DNA of 64,000 nucleotides. Source: an uncultured candidate division WPS-2 bacterium. GTDB taxonomy: Bacteria > Vulcanimicrobiota > Vulcanimicrobiia > Vulcanimicrobiales > Vulcanimicrobiaceae. Below, in pieces: positions 42,836-50,249 of this stretch (its first letter is position 1; each line of letters starts with the position of its first letter). Under the pieces are notes generated by a model. It was not told the DNA's origin and searched no databases. It saw only the letters and a list, made by a program, of their open reading frames with translations. The stretch spans positions 194,531 through 258,530 of the forward strand of contig CALEYW010000043.1 of NCBI GenBank assembly GCA_937927945.1, read 5' to 3'. The position numbers were made by a program, and so were the translations under genes.

Positions 42836-44164
42836 GTGTCGGCTTCCGATACGCATCGCGCGATCGACGCGGTCTGGCGGATCGAATCGGCGAAGCTGAT
42901 CGCTGCGCTCGCGCGGATCGTGCGCGACGTCGGTTTGGCCGAAGATCTGGCGCAGGACGCGCTCATCGCCGCGCTCGAGCAGTGGCCCCGGACGGGCATC
43001 CCCAACAATCCGGGCGCCTGGCTCATGGCCACCGCGAAGCATCGCGCGATCGACGTCCTCCGCAGGAGCACGCGGCTCGAGCGCAAGCACGAAGAGCTCG
43101 CGCGCCGGATCGAGGCGCAACTCGAGACGGCGCCCGATCTCGAGGCGCGGATCGACGACGACGTCGGCGACGACCTCCTGCGCCTCATGCTCATCGCCGC
43201 TCATCCGGTGCTCTCGACCGACGCGCGCGTTGCGCTCACGCTCCGTTTGCTCGGGGGTTTGACGACTGAGGAGATCGCGCGCGCATTCCTCGTCCCCGCA
43301 GCGACCATCGCCCAGCGAATCGTCCGGGCGAAGCGAACCCTCGGCGAGGCGCGCGTCCCGTTCGAGGTGCCGCGCGGCGCGGAACTCGCCGGCCGCCTCT
43401 CGTCGGTGCTCGAGGTGCTCTACCTCATCTTCAACGAGGGCTACTCGGCGACTGCGGGCGACGACTGGATGCGACCTGCGCTGTGCGAGGACGCGCTCCG
43501 TCTCGGCCGGATCCTGGCCGAGCTGGCTCCGCAGGAACCGGAGGTCCACGGCCTCGTTGCGCTGATGGAGATCCAGGCGTCGCGCTCGCGAGCCCGCATC
43601 GGCCCGGGCGGAGAACCCGTCCGGTTGGTCGATCAAGATCGCGCGCGCTGGGATCACGTCTTGATCCGCCGCGGCCTCGCCGCGCTCGAACGATCGGAGA
43701 ATGCCGGCGGCGCGCTCGGCCCGTACGGGCTCCAGGCCGCGATCGCCGCGTGTCACGCACGAGCCGGTACGTTTGCAGAGACGGACTGGCCGCGCATCGC
43801 GGCGCTCTACGATGCGCTGGCCCAGCTCGCGCCCTCGCCGGTGGTGGAGTTGAATCGTGCGGTCGCGCTCGGGATGGCATTCGGTCCGGCGACCGGCCTC
43901 GAGCTCGTCGATGCGCTCGCGTCGGAGCCGTCGCTCCGGGCGTACCATCTCTTGCCGAGCGTGCGCGGCGACCTTCTCGCAAAGCTCGACCGCTTCGACG
44001 AGGCACGCGCCGAGTTCGAACGCGCGGCTTCGCTCACGCGAAACTCACGCGAGCGCCGGCTGCTCCTCGAACGCGCGGCCGCGTGCAGGGACCGCCGAAG
44101 CGCCGATCAGACCGTCGTCAACCAGGGTCCCGGAGCTTCCCGTACGCCGCGCACGACATCGTGA
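42836..44164 (+). CDS. ECF42-family sigma factor with C-terminal TPR domain
   Basis: The product (442 aa) has sigma region 2 (LAEDLAQDALIAALEQWPRTGIPNNPGAWL) and region 4 (LGGLTTEEIARAFLVPAATIAQRIVRAKR) in residues 1-190. A 240-residue helical TPR-like domain follows (LEVLYLIFNEGYSA, LYDALAQLAPSPVVELNRAVALG). This layout defines ECF42, in which the tail controls activity instead of an anti-sigma. No anti-sigma gene is nearby. The GTG at 42836 is 18 bases after the YCII stop. The 3' end overlaps the ilvE end by 58 bases on the other strand. Confidence 0.93.
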   Translation: MSASDTHRAIDAVWRIESAKLIAALARIVRDVGLAEDLAQDALIAALEQWPRTGIPNNPGAWLMATAKHRAIDVLRRSTRLERKHEELARRIEAQLETAPDLEARIDDDVGDDLLRLMLIAAHPVLSTDARVALTLRLLGGLTTEEIARAFLVPAATIAQRIVRAKRTLGEARVPFEVPRGAELAGRLSSVLEVLYLIFNEGYSATAGDDWMRPALCEDALRLGRILAELAPQEPEVHGLVALMEIQASRSRARIGPGGEPVRLVDQDRARWDHVLIRRGLAALERSENAGGALGPYGLQAAIAACHARAGTFAETDWPRIAALYDALAQLAPSPVVELNRAVALGMAFGPATGLELVDALASEPSLRAYHLLPSVRGDLLAKLDRFDEARAEFERAASLTRNSRERRLLLERAAACRDRRSADQTVVNQGPGASRTPRTTS

Positions 44165-45018
44165 TAGGTCGTGCGAAGCCGCTCGGTCAGCGGACCCTCG
44201 CCCTCGAAGCGGCGATCGTCGATCTGCGAGATCGACACGACTTCCGCCGCGGTCCCGGTGAAGAACGCCTCATCGCAAAGGTTGAGGTCTTCGATCGTGA
44301 GCGGGCGCACGCGGGTCGTGATGCCGGCGTCGCGCGCGATCGCCAGCACGCTGGCGCGTGTGATGCCGGGCAGGATGTCGGCATCCGCGTCGTTCGTGAG
44401 CAGCACGCCGTCGCGCACGACGAAGATGTTCTCGCCCGAACCCTCGGCGACTTCGCCGCGATCGTTCAGCAAGATCGTCTCGCCGAAACCGCGCCGGTGC
44501 GCGTCGGCGAGTGCGCGGATCGAGTTCGTGTAGTGACCGCCGGCCTTCACCGTCGACGGCAACGCGCGCGACGGCGTCTTCATGAAGGGAGAAACCGTCG
44601 CGGTCAATTGCCCGACTACGCCGCCCGGGAACAGTCCTTCGAACGGGAGCACCGCGATCATCACGTGCACGTCGCACTCGCGCCCCGGATTGAGACGCAC
44701 CGTTTCGCCGCCGAAGTAGGCCAGCGGGCGGACATAGGCGGCGTCGCGACCGCTCGCGCGAACCGTCTCGACGATCGCCGCGCCCAGCGCTTCCGCGTCG
44801 TACGCTAATTCCATACCGTAAGCGGCGGCTCCGGCGACCAGCCGGTCGACGTGCTCGCGCAGGCGGAAGATCGCCGGACCCGCCGGGGTCGGGTAGACGC
44901 GGATCCCCTCGAAGACCGACGAGCCGTAGTGCAGCGCATGAGTGAGCGCGTGGACGTGCAGGCGGTCCTCGTCGAGCAGGCAGCCGTCGAGCCACACGGT
45001 GGTGGCGGTCCGGGTCAT
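44107..45018 (-). CDS. ilvE: branched-chain amino acid aminotransferase
   Basis: The product (303 aa) is a fold-type IV PLP enzyme. Key blocks are HALHYGSSVFEGIRVY, YVRPLAYFG, the PLP lysine in STVKAGGHYTNSI, and ETILLNDRGEVAEGSGENIFVV. It swaps amino groups between leucine, isoleucine or valine and 2-oxoglutarate. The ATG at 45018 follows a GAGGAGAA ribosome site. The 5' leader holds a branched-chain-rich peptide and a strong hairpin, a setup for attenuation. No other ilv gene is in the window. Confidence 0.93.
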   Translation of the reverse strand: MTRTATTVWLDGCLLDEDRLHVHALTHALHYGSSVFEGIRVYPTPAGPAIFRLREHVDRLVAGAAAYGMELAYDAEALGAAIVETVRASGRDAAYVRPLAYFGGETVRLNPGRECDVHVMIAVLPFEGLFPGGVVGQLTATVSPFMKTPSRALPSTVKAGGHYTNSIRALADAHRRGFGETILLNDRGEVAEGSGENIFVVRDGVLLTNDADADILPGITRASVLAIARDAGITTRVRPLTIEDLNLCDEAFFTGTAAEVVSISQIDDRRFEGEGPLTERLRTTYHDVVRGVREAPGPWLTTV

Positions 45019-45042
45019 CACGGGCAGTTCTCCTCGGAAACG

Positions 45043-45077
45043 ACGAACGCCCCGGCCGTTGCGGCCGGGGCGTTCGT
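45043..45077 (-). terminator. attenuator hairpin in the ilvE leader
   Basis: A perfect 16-base stem (acgaacgccccggccg and its complement) with a 3-base loop lies 25 bases before the ilvE start, right upstream of its ribosome site. A leader segment inside the peptide gene (gccggccgg, about 45118-45126) can pair with the hairpin's ccggcc core and so act as antiterminator. Only a weak T tract follows (cgtcgtttcc). Confidence 0.7.
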
Positions 45078-45100
45078 TTCGCTTGTTCTGGTTTCTAGCG

Positions 45101-45181
45101 TTATGCGAACGACGATCCGGCCGGCGAGCGAAGCTCGACGATAAGAATACCAACCGGAAGGACGAAATAGCGCGATGCCAT
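45101..45181 (-). CDS. ilv leader peptide
   Basis: An ATG at 45181 starts a 26-codon frame ending in TAA at 45101-45103. After MASRY it reads FVLPVGILIVEL, with eight branched-chain codons in twelve, and ends RSPAGSSFA. Leader peptides with clustered Leu/Ile/Val codons followed by a hairpin are the classic sensor of charged branched-chain tRNA in ilv control. The stop lies 23 bases before the hairpin. The gene is too short to be called from length alone; content and position carry the call. Confidence 0.78.
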   Translation of the reverse strand: MASRYFVLPVGILIVELRSPAGSSFA

Positions 45182-45203
45182 GTTCGCGAAGCCTAGCACG
45201 GCC

Positions 45204-45227
45204 GCGGCCCGCGGTCAAGCGGGCCGC
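45204..45227. other. GC-rich hairpin upstream of the ilv leader
   Basis: A 9-base stem (gcggcccgc / gcgggccgc) with a 6-base loop lies between the leader peptide start and the insertion-sequence end. It may end incoming transcription or sit in the ilv promoter region. No further support is visible. Confidence 0.35.
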
Positions 45228-45241
45228 CGCCGTGTATCAGG

Positions 45242-45285
45242 GCCGAATAGAAATGTCCCCATCTCAGCCGAATAGAAATGTCCCC
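45242..45285. repeat. two 19-bp direct repeats at the insertion-sequence end
   Basis: The sequence gccgaatagaaatgtcccc occurs at 45242-45260 and again at 45267-45285, a 25-base period. It resembles the terminal repeats of ISNCY/ISDol1-like elements, which end in such AATAGAAATGTCC units. No inverted copy was found at the right side. Confidence 0.75.
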
Positions 45286-45307
45286 GTCGCTGGTGGAAGG
45301 CCGCCCC

Positions 45308-46326
45308 ATGAGGAGCGACCTGACCGTCATGAGCCAGCGCGAGATCCTTCGACTCCAGGCCATGCAGAGGCTGGACTCCGGCAGCATTAGCCAAGCCGAC
45401 ATAGCGGCCCAACTCGGGCTGTGCGTGCGCCAAGTCAAACGGCTGCTGCGACGCTATCGCCTGCACGGCGCGAGCGGCCTCATCTCACAAAAACGCGGCA
45501 GGCCGAGCAATCACCGCACCGACCCAGCCCTGCTTGCGCGAGCTCTGGCAATCGTCGCGAGCCGGTACGCCGACTTCGGACCAACGCTTGCCTCCGAAAA
45601 GCTCGCCGAACGTGATCAGATTCGCATTCCTAAAGAGACCTTGCGAACCGCCATGATCGCCGCCGACCTCTGGAAGCCCCGTCGATCAAAACGGTCCAAA
45701 GCGCACCCGCCGCGCGAACGACGCGCGTGCTTCGGCGAACTCGTCCAGATCGACGGATCGCACTCGCCGCAAGCCAAAGGCCGCGTGGAACGGGCCAACG
45801 GCGTGTTGCAAGATCGGCTCGTCAAAGAACTTCGGCTCGAGAACATCTCGACGATCGACGACGCCAACGCGTTCGTGCCGAACTTCATCACACGCTACAA
45901 CGAGCGGTTCGCTGTGGAACCGCGCTCGACGATCGACGCGCACCGGCCAGTCGCGTCAAACGTCGATATCGACCGGATTCTCTGTTCCTGGCATCCGCGG
46001 GTCATCTCGAAAAACCTCACCGTACAATTCGGATCGAGCATCTACGAAATCATCGAGAACGCTCAGCCCCGGCGGCTGCAACACGCACGCGTCATCGTCC
46101 TTGAACGAAAAGACGGCACCGTCGTCATCGAGCGGGACGGGCAAAGCCTCCCGTACCGAATTCGCCCGATCGCCGACCGCCGGCCGAAAACTGTCGATGC
46201 CAAGACGCTCGCCGACTCAGACCAGTCGAGCCACGACCACCGCGCCCCGAACCCCAAGAAGGGCCATCGCCTGCCTCCCGAACATCCCTGGACCATGAGC
46301 GAAGCCGTACCTTCTCCTTATGGACA
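45308..46326 (+). pseudogene. transposase with deleted catalytic core
   Basis: The N-terminus has helix-turn-helix domains (ISQADIAAQLGLCVRQVKRLLRRY) and FGPTLASEKLAE, as in ISNCY-type transposases. After ELVQIDGSH the chain jumps to SPQAKGRVERANGVLQDRL. In intact relatives about 85-90 residues lie between these blocks, including the second catalytic aspartate (SDKH). The first Asp and the final Glu remain. The deletion (near 45763) keeps the frame. The C-terminal part (SRYNERF-like to PPEHPW) is normal, then the frame runs on into antisense of the next gene, so the original stop is also lost. The ATG at 45308 lies after the terminal repeats. Confidence 0.78.
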
Positions 46327-46329
46327 GAG

Positions 46330-47193
46330 CTACCTGGCGACCGCCGGATTCTCGAGGACGCCGATCCCCTCGATCTCGACGCGGACGCGCTCGCCCGGCT
46401 TGATCCAGCGCCGCGGATTGCGCGAGGTCCCGACCCCGGCCGGCGTCCCGGTCGCGACGATGTCGCCGGGCTCGAGCGTCATCACCGCCGAGAGTTCGGC
46501 GATGATGCGCGCGACGCCGAACACCATCTCCGACGTCGAGGAGTTTTGCAGCACCTCATCGCCGATCGTCGTGCGGATGCGCAGCGCTTGCGGATCGGCG
46601 ATCGCATCGCGCGTCACCAGCACCGGACCGCACGGACCGTGCGTGTCGAAGACCTTGCCCATCGTCCACTGCGACGTGCGCATCTGGTAATCGCGCACGC
46701 TGACGTCGTTGAAGCACGTGTAACCGGCGACGTACTGCAGGGCATCCGCCTCGGTGACGCGCCGCGCGCGGCGTCCGATGACGAACGCGAGCTCCGCCTC
46801 GTAGTCGACGCGATGCGACTCGGGCGGGATCACGATCTCCTCACCGTCGCCGATCAGCGTGTTCGGCCACTTCGCGAAGACGGCGAGCGATTCGGGGAGC
46901 GGAAGCTTCACCTCCGCCGCGTGATCGCGATAATTGAGTCCGATGCAGACGATCTTCGCCGGATTCGGGATCGGCGGCAGCAGCCGGACGCCGTCACGGC
47001 GCGCGAACGCGCCCTCCGGCGCCGCGTCCGCCGCGGCGCGCGCTTGCGCGAGTCCCTCGTCGCCTAGGGCCAGGAGGGCTATCAGACTGTCCGGCAACGA
47101 CCGGTCCGCCGCTTGGAGGTCGACGATGCCGCGGTCGGTCCAGACGCCGGCGCGGGCCGCACCATCGGCGCGCAGGTAAGTGCAAAGATTCAT
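46330..47193 (-). CDS. fumarylacetoacetate hydrolase family protein
   Basis: The product (287 aa) has the FAH fold: IVCIGLNYRDHAAE, VDYEAELAFVIGRRAR with the metal ligands, FNDVSVRDYQ and the C-terminal LEPGDIVATGTPAGVG. Members include fumarylpyruvate and acylpyruvate hydrolases and decarboxylases. The exact substrate cannot be told. The ATG at 47193 is preceded by a 166-base gap that contains the modC terminator-like hairpin. The stop borders the broken insertion sequence. Confidence 0.88.
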   Translation of the reverse strand: MNLCTYLRADGAARAGVWTDRGIVDLQAADRSLPDSLIALLALGDEGLAQARAAADAAPEGAFARRDGVRLLPPIPNPAKIVCIGLNYRDHAAEVKLPLPESLAVFAKWPNTLIGDGEEIVIPPESHRVDYEAELAFVIGRRARRVTEADALQYVAGYTCFNDVSVRDYQMRTSQWTMGKVFDTHGPCGPVLVTRDAIADPQALRIRTTIGDEVLQNSSTSEMVFGVARIIAELSAVMTLEPGDIVATGTPAGVGTSRNPRRWIKPGERVRVEIEGIGVLENPAVAR

Positions 47194-47284
47194 TTGTCCT
47201 CGTGGTTTAGGTAGGCAAGACCCGGGGTACCGATAGGCGCGAGGGGCCTTCAGCACTACGACGCAACACGCCCTCGGAGACACA

Positions 47285-47320
47285 CGGCGCCGTCCGCACC
47301 AGTTCTGGTGGACGGCGCCG
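47285..47320 (-). terminator. hairpin downstream of modC
   Basis: The arms cggcgccgtcc and ggacggcgccg pair over 11 bases, then four more (acca/tggt) after a 2-base bulge, around a gttc loop. It lies 40 bases past the modC stop and before the FAH-family gene, so it probably ends modBC transcription. A T tract is absent on that strand. Confidence 0.55.
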
Positions 47321-47345
47321 CTCTCTTTCCCGGCGCGGCCGCATT

Positions 47346-47364
47346 CATGACATTGCGTGTCATG
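47346..47364. other. palindrome at the modC stop
   Basis: The arms catgaca and tgtcatg are perfectly complementary around ttgcg and overlap the modC stop codon. It might be part of the end-of-transcript structure or a protein-binding site. No similar site occurs before modB. Confidence 0.3.
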
Positions 47365-47995
47365 TATCGTCTTTCACGACGGAGCCGCGGTCGAGCCGCA
47401 CGACCGGCGCCGAGAACGCCGCGACGTCGGTCTCGTCGTGCGTCACCAGCACGACCGGCACGTCGAGCGCGGCGAGCACAGCACGCACCTCGTCGCGCAC
47501 GGTACCGCGCGTCGCGTGGTCGAGCGCCGCGAACGGCTCGTCGAGCAGCACCGCACGCGGCGTCCAGGCCAGCGCCCGGGCCAGCGCGACCCGCTGCCGT
47601 TCGCCGCCCGAGAGCGCGGCGGGGCGCGCGCGCGCCAGCGCTGCGATCCCGAGCCGCTCGAGCCACGCGTGCGCCTGCGCCGCGCGGTCCGCGCGCGGGA
47701 CGCCGCGCGCGGCGAGGCCGAACGTGACGTTGCCGAGCACGTCGAGATGCGGAAAGAGCGCGTATTCCTGAAACACGAACGCGATGTCGCGGCGGAAGGC
47801 GGGGACGCCGTCGAGCGCCGCGCCGTCGAGCGCGACGCGCCCCGCATCGGGTCGCGAAAGTCCGGCGATGATCCGCAGCAACGTGGTCTTTCCCGCGCCG
47901 CTCGGCCCCGCCAGGACCGTTACGCCGCGCCCGAACGTCGTCTTCACGTCGAGTTCGAAGGTGCGCAGCGTTTTGCGGACCGCGACTTCGATCAC
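47360..47995 (-). CDS. modC: molybdate-type ABC transporter ATP-binding protein
   Basis: The product (211 aa) has Walker A AGPSGAGKTTLL, the signature LSGGERQRVALARAL, Walker B VLLDEPFAALD and the switch histidine VTHDE. It is shorter than classic ModC because the C-terminal molybdate-binding (TOBE) domain is missing. The GTG at 47995 overlaps the permease stop (GTGA). The pairing with a ModB-type permease suggests molybdate or tungstate uptake; sulfate-type transporters are close relatives. Confidence 0.82.
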   Translation of the reverse strand: MIEVAVRKTLRTFELDVKTTFGRGVTVLAGPSGAGKTTLLRIIAGLSRPDAGRVALDGAALDGVPAFRRDIAFVFQEYALFPHLDVLGNVTFGLAARGVPRADRAAQAHAWLERLGIAALARARPAALSGGERQRVALARALAWTPRAVLLDEPFAALDHATRGTVRDEVRAVLAALDVPVVLVTHDETDVAAFSAPVVRLDRGSVVKDDT

Positions 47996-48765
47996 GCCGC
48001 GCGCCGTTCCAGCAGGCGCGTCGCGACGACCACCGCGAGCGCGATCGTGACCAGCACCAGCGCCAACGCCGACGCGAGATCGATGTCGCCGTTCTCCAGC
48101 CCGAGATAGACCGCGAGCGGGAGCGTCTGAGTGACGCCGGGCAGGTTTCCGGCGAACATGATCGTTGCGCCGAACTCGCCGAGCGCCCGCGCCCACGCGA
48201 GCACCGCGCCGCCCGCAAGCGCGGGAAACGCCAGCGGAACCGTGACGCGCGCGAACGTCCGCAGCGGCCCCATCCCCAGCGTCGCCGACGCGTCCTCATA
48301 CGATCGTTCGACCGCCGCGAATCCGGCCCGTGCGCTGCGCACGTAGAACGGCGCGCCGACGAACAGCTGCGCGAGGACGACGGCGGCGGTGGTGAACGCG
48401 ATGCGAAGGTGCAGCGGTTCGAGCAGCGGCGCGGCCAGGCCGAATCGTCCGAACACGAAGAGCAGCGCGAGCCCGGCCACCGCGGGAGGGACGACGATCG
48501 GCAGATCGACGAGCGCGTCGACCAGCGTGCGGCCCGGAAATTCTCGGCGGGCGAGGACGTATGCCAGCGGCGTTCCGAGCACGAGGGTCAACGCGAGCGA
48601 CCACGCCGTCGTGAACAGCGAGATGCGCAGCGCCGCCTGGGCCGGCGCGCCGGCGATCGCCCGCGCGAAGGCGGCCGGGGAGAGGTGCGCGTAAAGCGCC
48701 GCCAACGGCACGGCGATGAACGCGACCAGCACGGCCGCAGCGATCGCCACCAGTGCGCGGATCAT
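47992..48765 (-). CDS. modB: molybdate-type ABC transporter permease
   Basis: The product (257 aa) has five or six membrane segments and the permease signature EDASATLGMGPLRTFARVTVPLAFPAL. The segment ALGEFGATIMFAGNLPGVTQTLPLAVY is typical of ModB/CysT-type proteins and favours oxyanion transport. No binding protein (ModA/WtpA) is seen beside it. The ATG at 48765 faces the anti-sigma-type gene across 251 bases. Confidence 0.88.
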   Translation of the reverse strand: MIRALVAIAAAVLVAFIAVPLAALYAHLSPAAFARAIAGAPAQAALRISLFTTAWSLALTLVLGTPLAYVLARREFPGRTLVDALVDLPIVVPPAVAGLALLFVFGRFGLAAPLLEPLHLRIAFTTAAVVLAQLFVGAPFYVRSARAGFAAVERSYEDASATLGMGPLRTFARVTVPLAFPALAGGAVLAWARALGEFGATIMFAGNLPGVTQTLPLAVYLGLENGDIDLASALALVLVTIALAVVVATRLLERRAA

Positions 48766-48883
48766 CGCTCGAGATCGCCCGCGACCCGCATCGCTGGCGG
48801 CTACGACCGGACGCGGTGCGCGACCTCTCCGGCGACGAGCGCCTTGCGATGCGGCCGATCGAGTCGCCGATCGAACGCCGGGC

Positions 48884-48927
48884 CCTTGTACGAGGAATAC
48901 GTCCGCTTTCGGCCTTTTGTACGAAGG
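48884..48927. promoter_or_regulatory. two related palindromes between modB and the anti-sigma gene
   Basis: CCTTGTACGAGG (48884-48895) and CCTTTTGTACGAAGG (48913-48927) share a TTGTACGA core, and their cores start 31 bases apart, about three helix turns. The pairing suggests an operator for a dimeric regulator. The site is in the shared upstream region of divergent genes; nothing else supports it. Confidence 0.35.
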
Positions 48928-49016
48928 GATCGGAAGGCGTCCAGTGGCATATATTTCTCCCGCCTTTCGCAGCCCGCGTCGCGGGGACGCATCCATCTGG
49001 CGGTGGAGGAGGCAGT

Positions 49017-49472
49017 ATGGCGACGACGTTGGAACGCGCTCCGCTCGCGGAGCGCTCACGTTTGATGTTGCAGGACGACGAACGGCAGTGGTTCCTCGAC
49101 GGCGCCGAGGCGCGCGACGGGATGCGCTTCCGGCACGCATTTCGCGACTACCTCGAAGCGTACGGCCACCCGGCGAGCGACTTCGATGCCGCCGAGGCCG
49201 TCTACGGCGAGCTCGTCGGCAACTGCGTGCGCCACGCCCCGGGGCCGATCCGGATCGAATTCCGTTGGGCAGACTCGACGCTCGTGGTGGTCGATACCTG
49301 CGACCGCCTGCGAACGTGGCCGTTTTCGCCCGGTGATACCAGCGAAGAGTGCACGCACCATTCGTTCGCGATCGTGAGCGCACTGACCGGACGGGTGCTC
49401 GTCACCCGCGGCGCGGGCGGCGGGACGCGCGCCAGCGTCGTCCTCCCCGTAATGGCCGCCACCGACCTGTAG
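49017..49472 (+). CDS. HATPase-type anti-sigma/serine kinase-like protein
   Basis: The product (151 aa) has the GHKL ATP-binding fold: the N box VYGELVGNCVRHAPG and a G-rich VTRGAGGGTRASVVL. It resembles RsbW/anti-sigma kinases and the C-terminal domain of the phosphatase at 60.6 kb (ELVGNLVRYAPG). A strong GGAGGAGG lies four bases before the ATG at 49017. It would bind ATP and control a sigma factor or an anti-anti-sigma protein; the partner is not adjacent. Confidence 0.8.
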   Translation: MATTLERAPLAERSRLMLQDDERQWFLDGAEARDGMRFRHAFRDYLEAYGHPASDFDAAEAVYGELVGNCVRHAPGPIRIEFRWADSTLVVVDTCDRLRTWPFSPGDTSEECTHHSFAIVSALTGRVLVTRGAGGGTRASVVLPVMAATDL

Positions 49473-49506
49473 AAAAAGGGCCTGCGAACGTGCCGGATCT
49501 CGGCGC

Positions 49507-50073
49507 TTAGCGGCTCCCGACGGGCTTCGGCCGGTTGGCGAATTGTTCGACCGCCTCGGCCAGCGTCTCGTTCGCGATCTCCGTCAACCCGGCGTTGATG
49601 TTCGTTCCCTTGTGCACTTTGTTCGCGGTCGTGAACGTCTTCCACCGCACGACGCCGGTGCAGTCGATCAAGAACAGCTTCAGCCGCGCGCGGATCGGTG
49701 AGCGGTCGAACGCGCCGGACGACGAGACCACGCCGCCGACGACCGGGAGGAATCCGGTCAAGTTGCGTTCCTTCGATTGCTCGAATCGCAGCTGCGGCAC
49801 CAGCAGTCCTTGCGCACCGTATTCGCCGCACAGGCGGCCGGCCGAGCCGACGGCTTCGATGGCGTCGATCGGCGGCGCGATCTGCGAGCGGATCTGCCGT
49901 TCGGAGAGATCGACCGAAAACTGCTGGGTCGCGCCGTTCTGGACGGGGTCGGTGTCGCCGGGCTCGCCGAACGGGATGATGACGTACAGCCCGGTGGGCT
50001 GTTGGATCGCCAGCGCCGGCGCCGCACTCGAAAGGGCGAGGAAAACGGCCAAGCCGAGGTGTCGCACAAACAT
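49507..50073 (-). CDS. secreted hypothetical protein
   Basis: The product (188 aa) has a clear signal peptide (LAVFLALSSAAPALA). The mature part reads GLYVIIPFGE, IEAVGSAGRLCGEYGAQGLLVPQLRF and RLKLFLIDCTGVVRWKTF, a mixed alpha/beta pattern like the FlgO or TolB-N-type domains that sense or assemble surface parts. I do not recognise the family with confidence. Two cysteines may form a disulfide. It is convergent with the anti-sigma-type gene. Confidence 0.6.
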   Translation of the reverse strand: MFVRHLGLAVFLALSSAAPALAIQQPTGLYVIIPFGEPGDTDPVQNGATQQFSVDLSERQIRSQIAPPIDAIEAVGSAGRLCGEYGAQGLLVPQLRFEQSKERNLTGFLPVVGGVVSSSGAFDRSPIRARLKLFLIDCTGVVRWKTFTTANKVHKGTNINAGLTEIANETLAEAVEQFANRPKPVGSR

Positions 50074-50165
50074 CGTCTGCGGATGAACGTTCGAGGCCGG
50101 TCGGCACGTTCCCGACAGAAGACACCGAGCTCGCGGCCCCCACTGCTACGCCGGCGGACCGCCGC

Positions 50166-50183
50166 AGGGGTTCTCGAACCCCT
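50166..50183. other. 18-base palindrome (8-bp arms)
   Basis: aggggttctcgaacccct has 8-base arms and a 2-base loop. It resembles a tRNA T-arm on the minus strand, but no acceptor or anticodon arm can be folded around it. It lies between the secreted hypothetical protein gene and the Old Yellow Enzyme gene. It is reported as structure only. Confidence 0.4.
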
Positions 50184-50249
50184 CGCTTCCTCGTAAGCAC
50201 CAGGCCGCTGCCGCAACCTGCGCCGGTGAGGCCACGTCTCTAGCCAACG

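Larger units (their letters stand above)
45242..46329 (+). mobile_element. degenerate ISNCY (ISDol1-like) insertion sequence
   Basis: The element comprises the left terminal repeats and one transposase-like frame. The right end is not recognisable: no copy of the terminal repeat lies between the transposase and the FAH-family stop at 46330. The transposase has lost its catalytic centre. The element is therefore immobile on its own. Confidence 0.72.

Noticed and set aside
50125..50245. Possible tRNA on the minus strand around the GGTTCGAG palindrome
   Set aside because: The T-loop would have eight bases, the acceptor arms do not pair over seven bases and no anticodon arm of five pairs forms.
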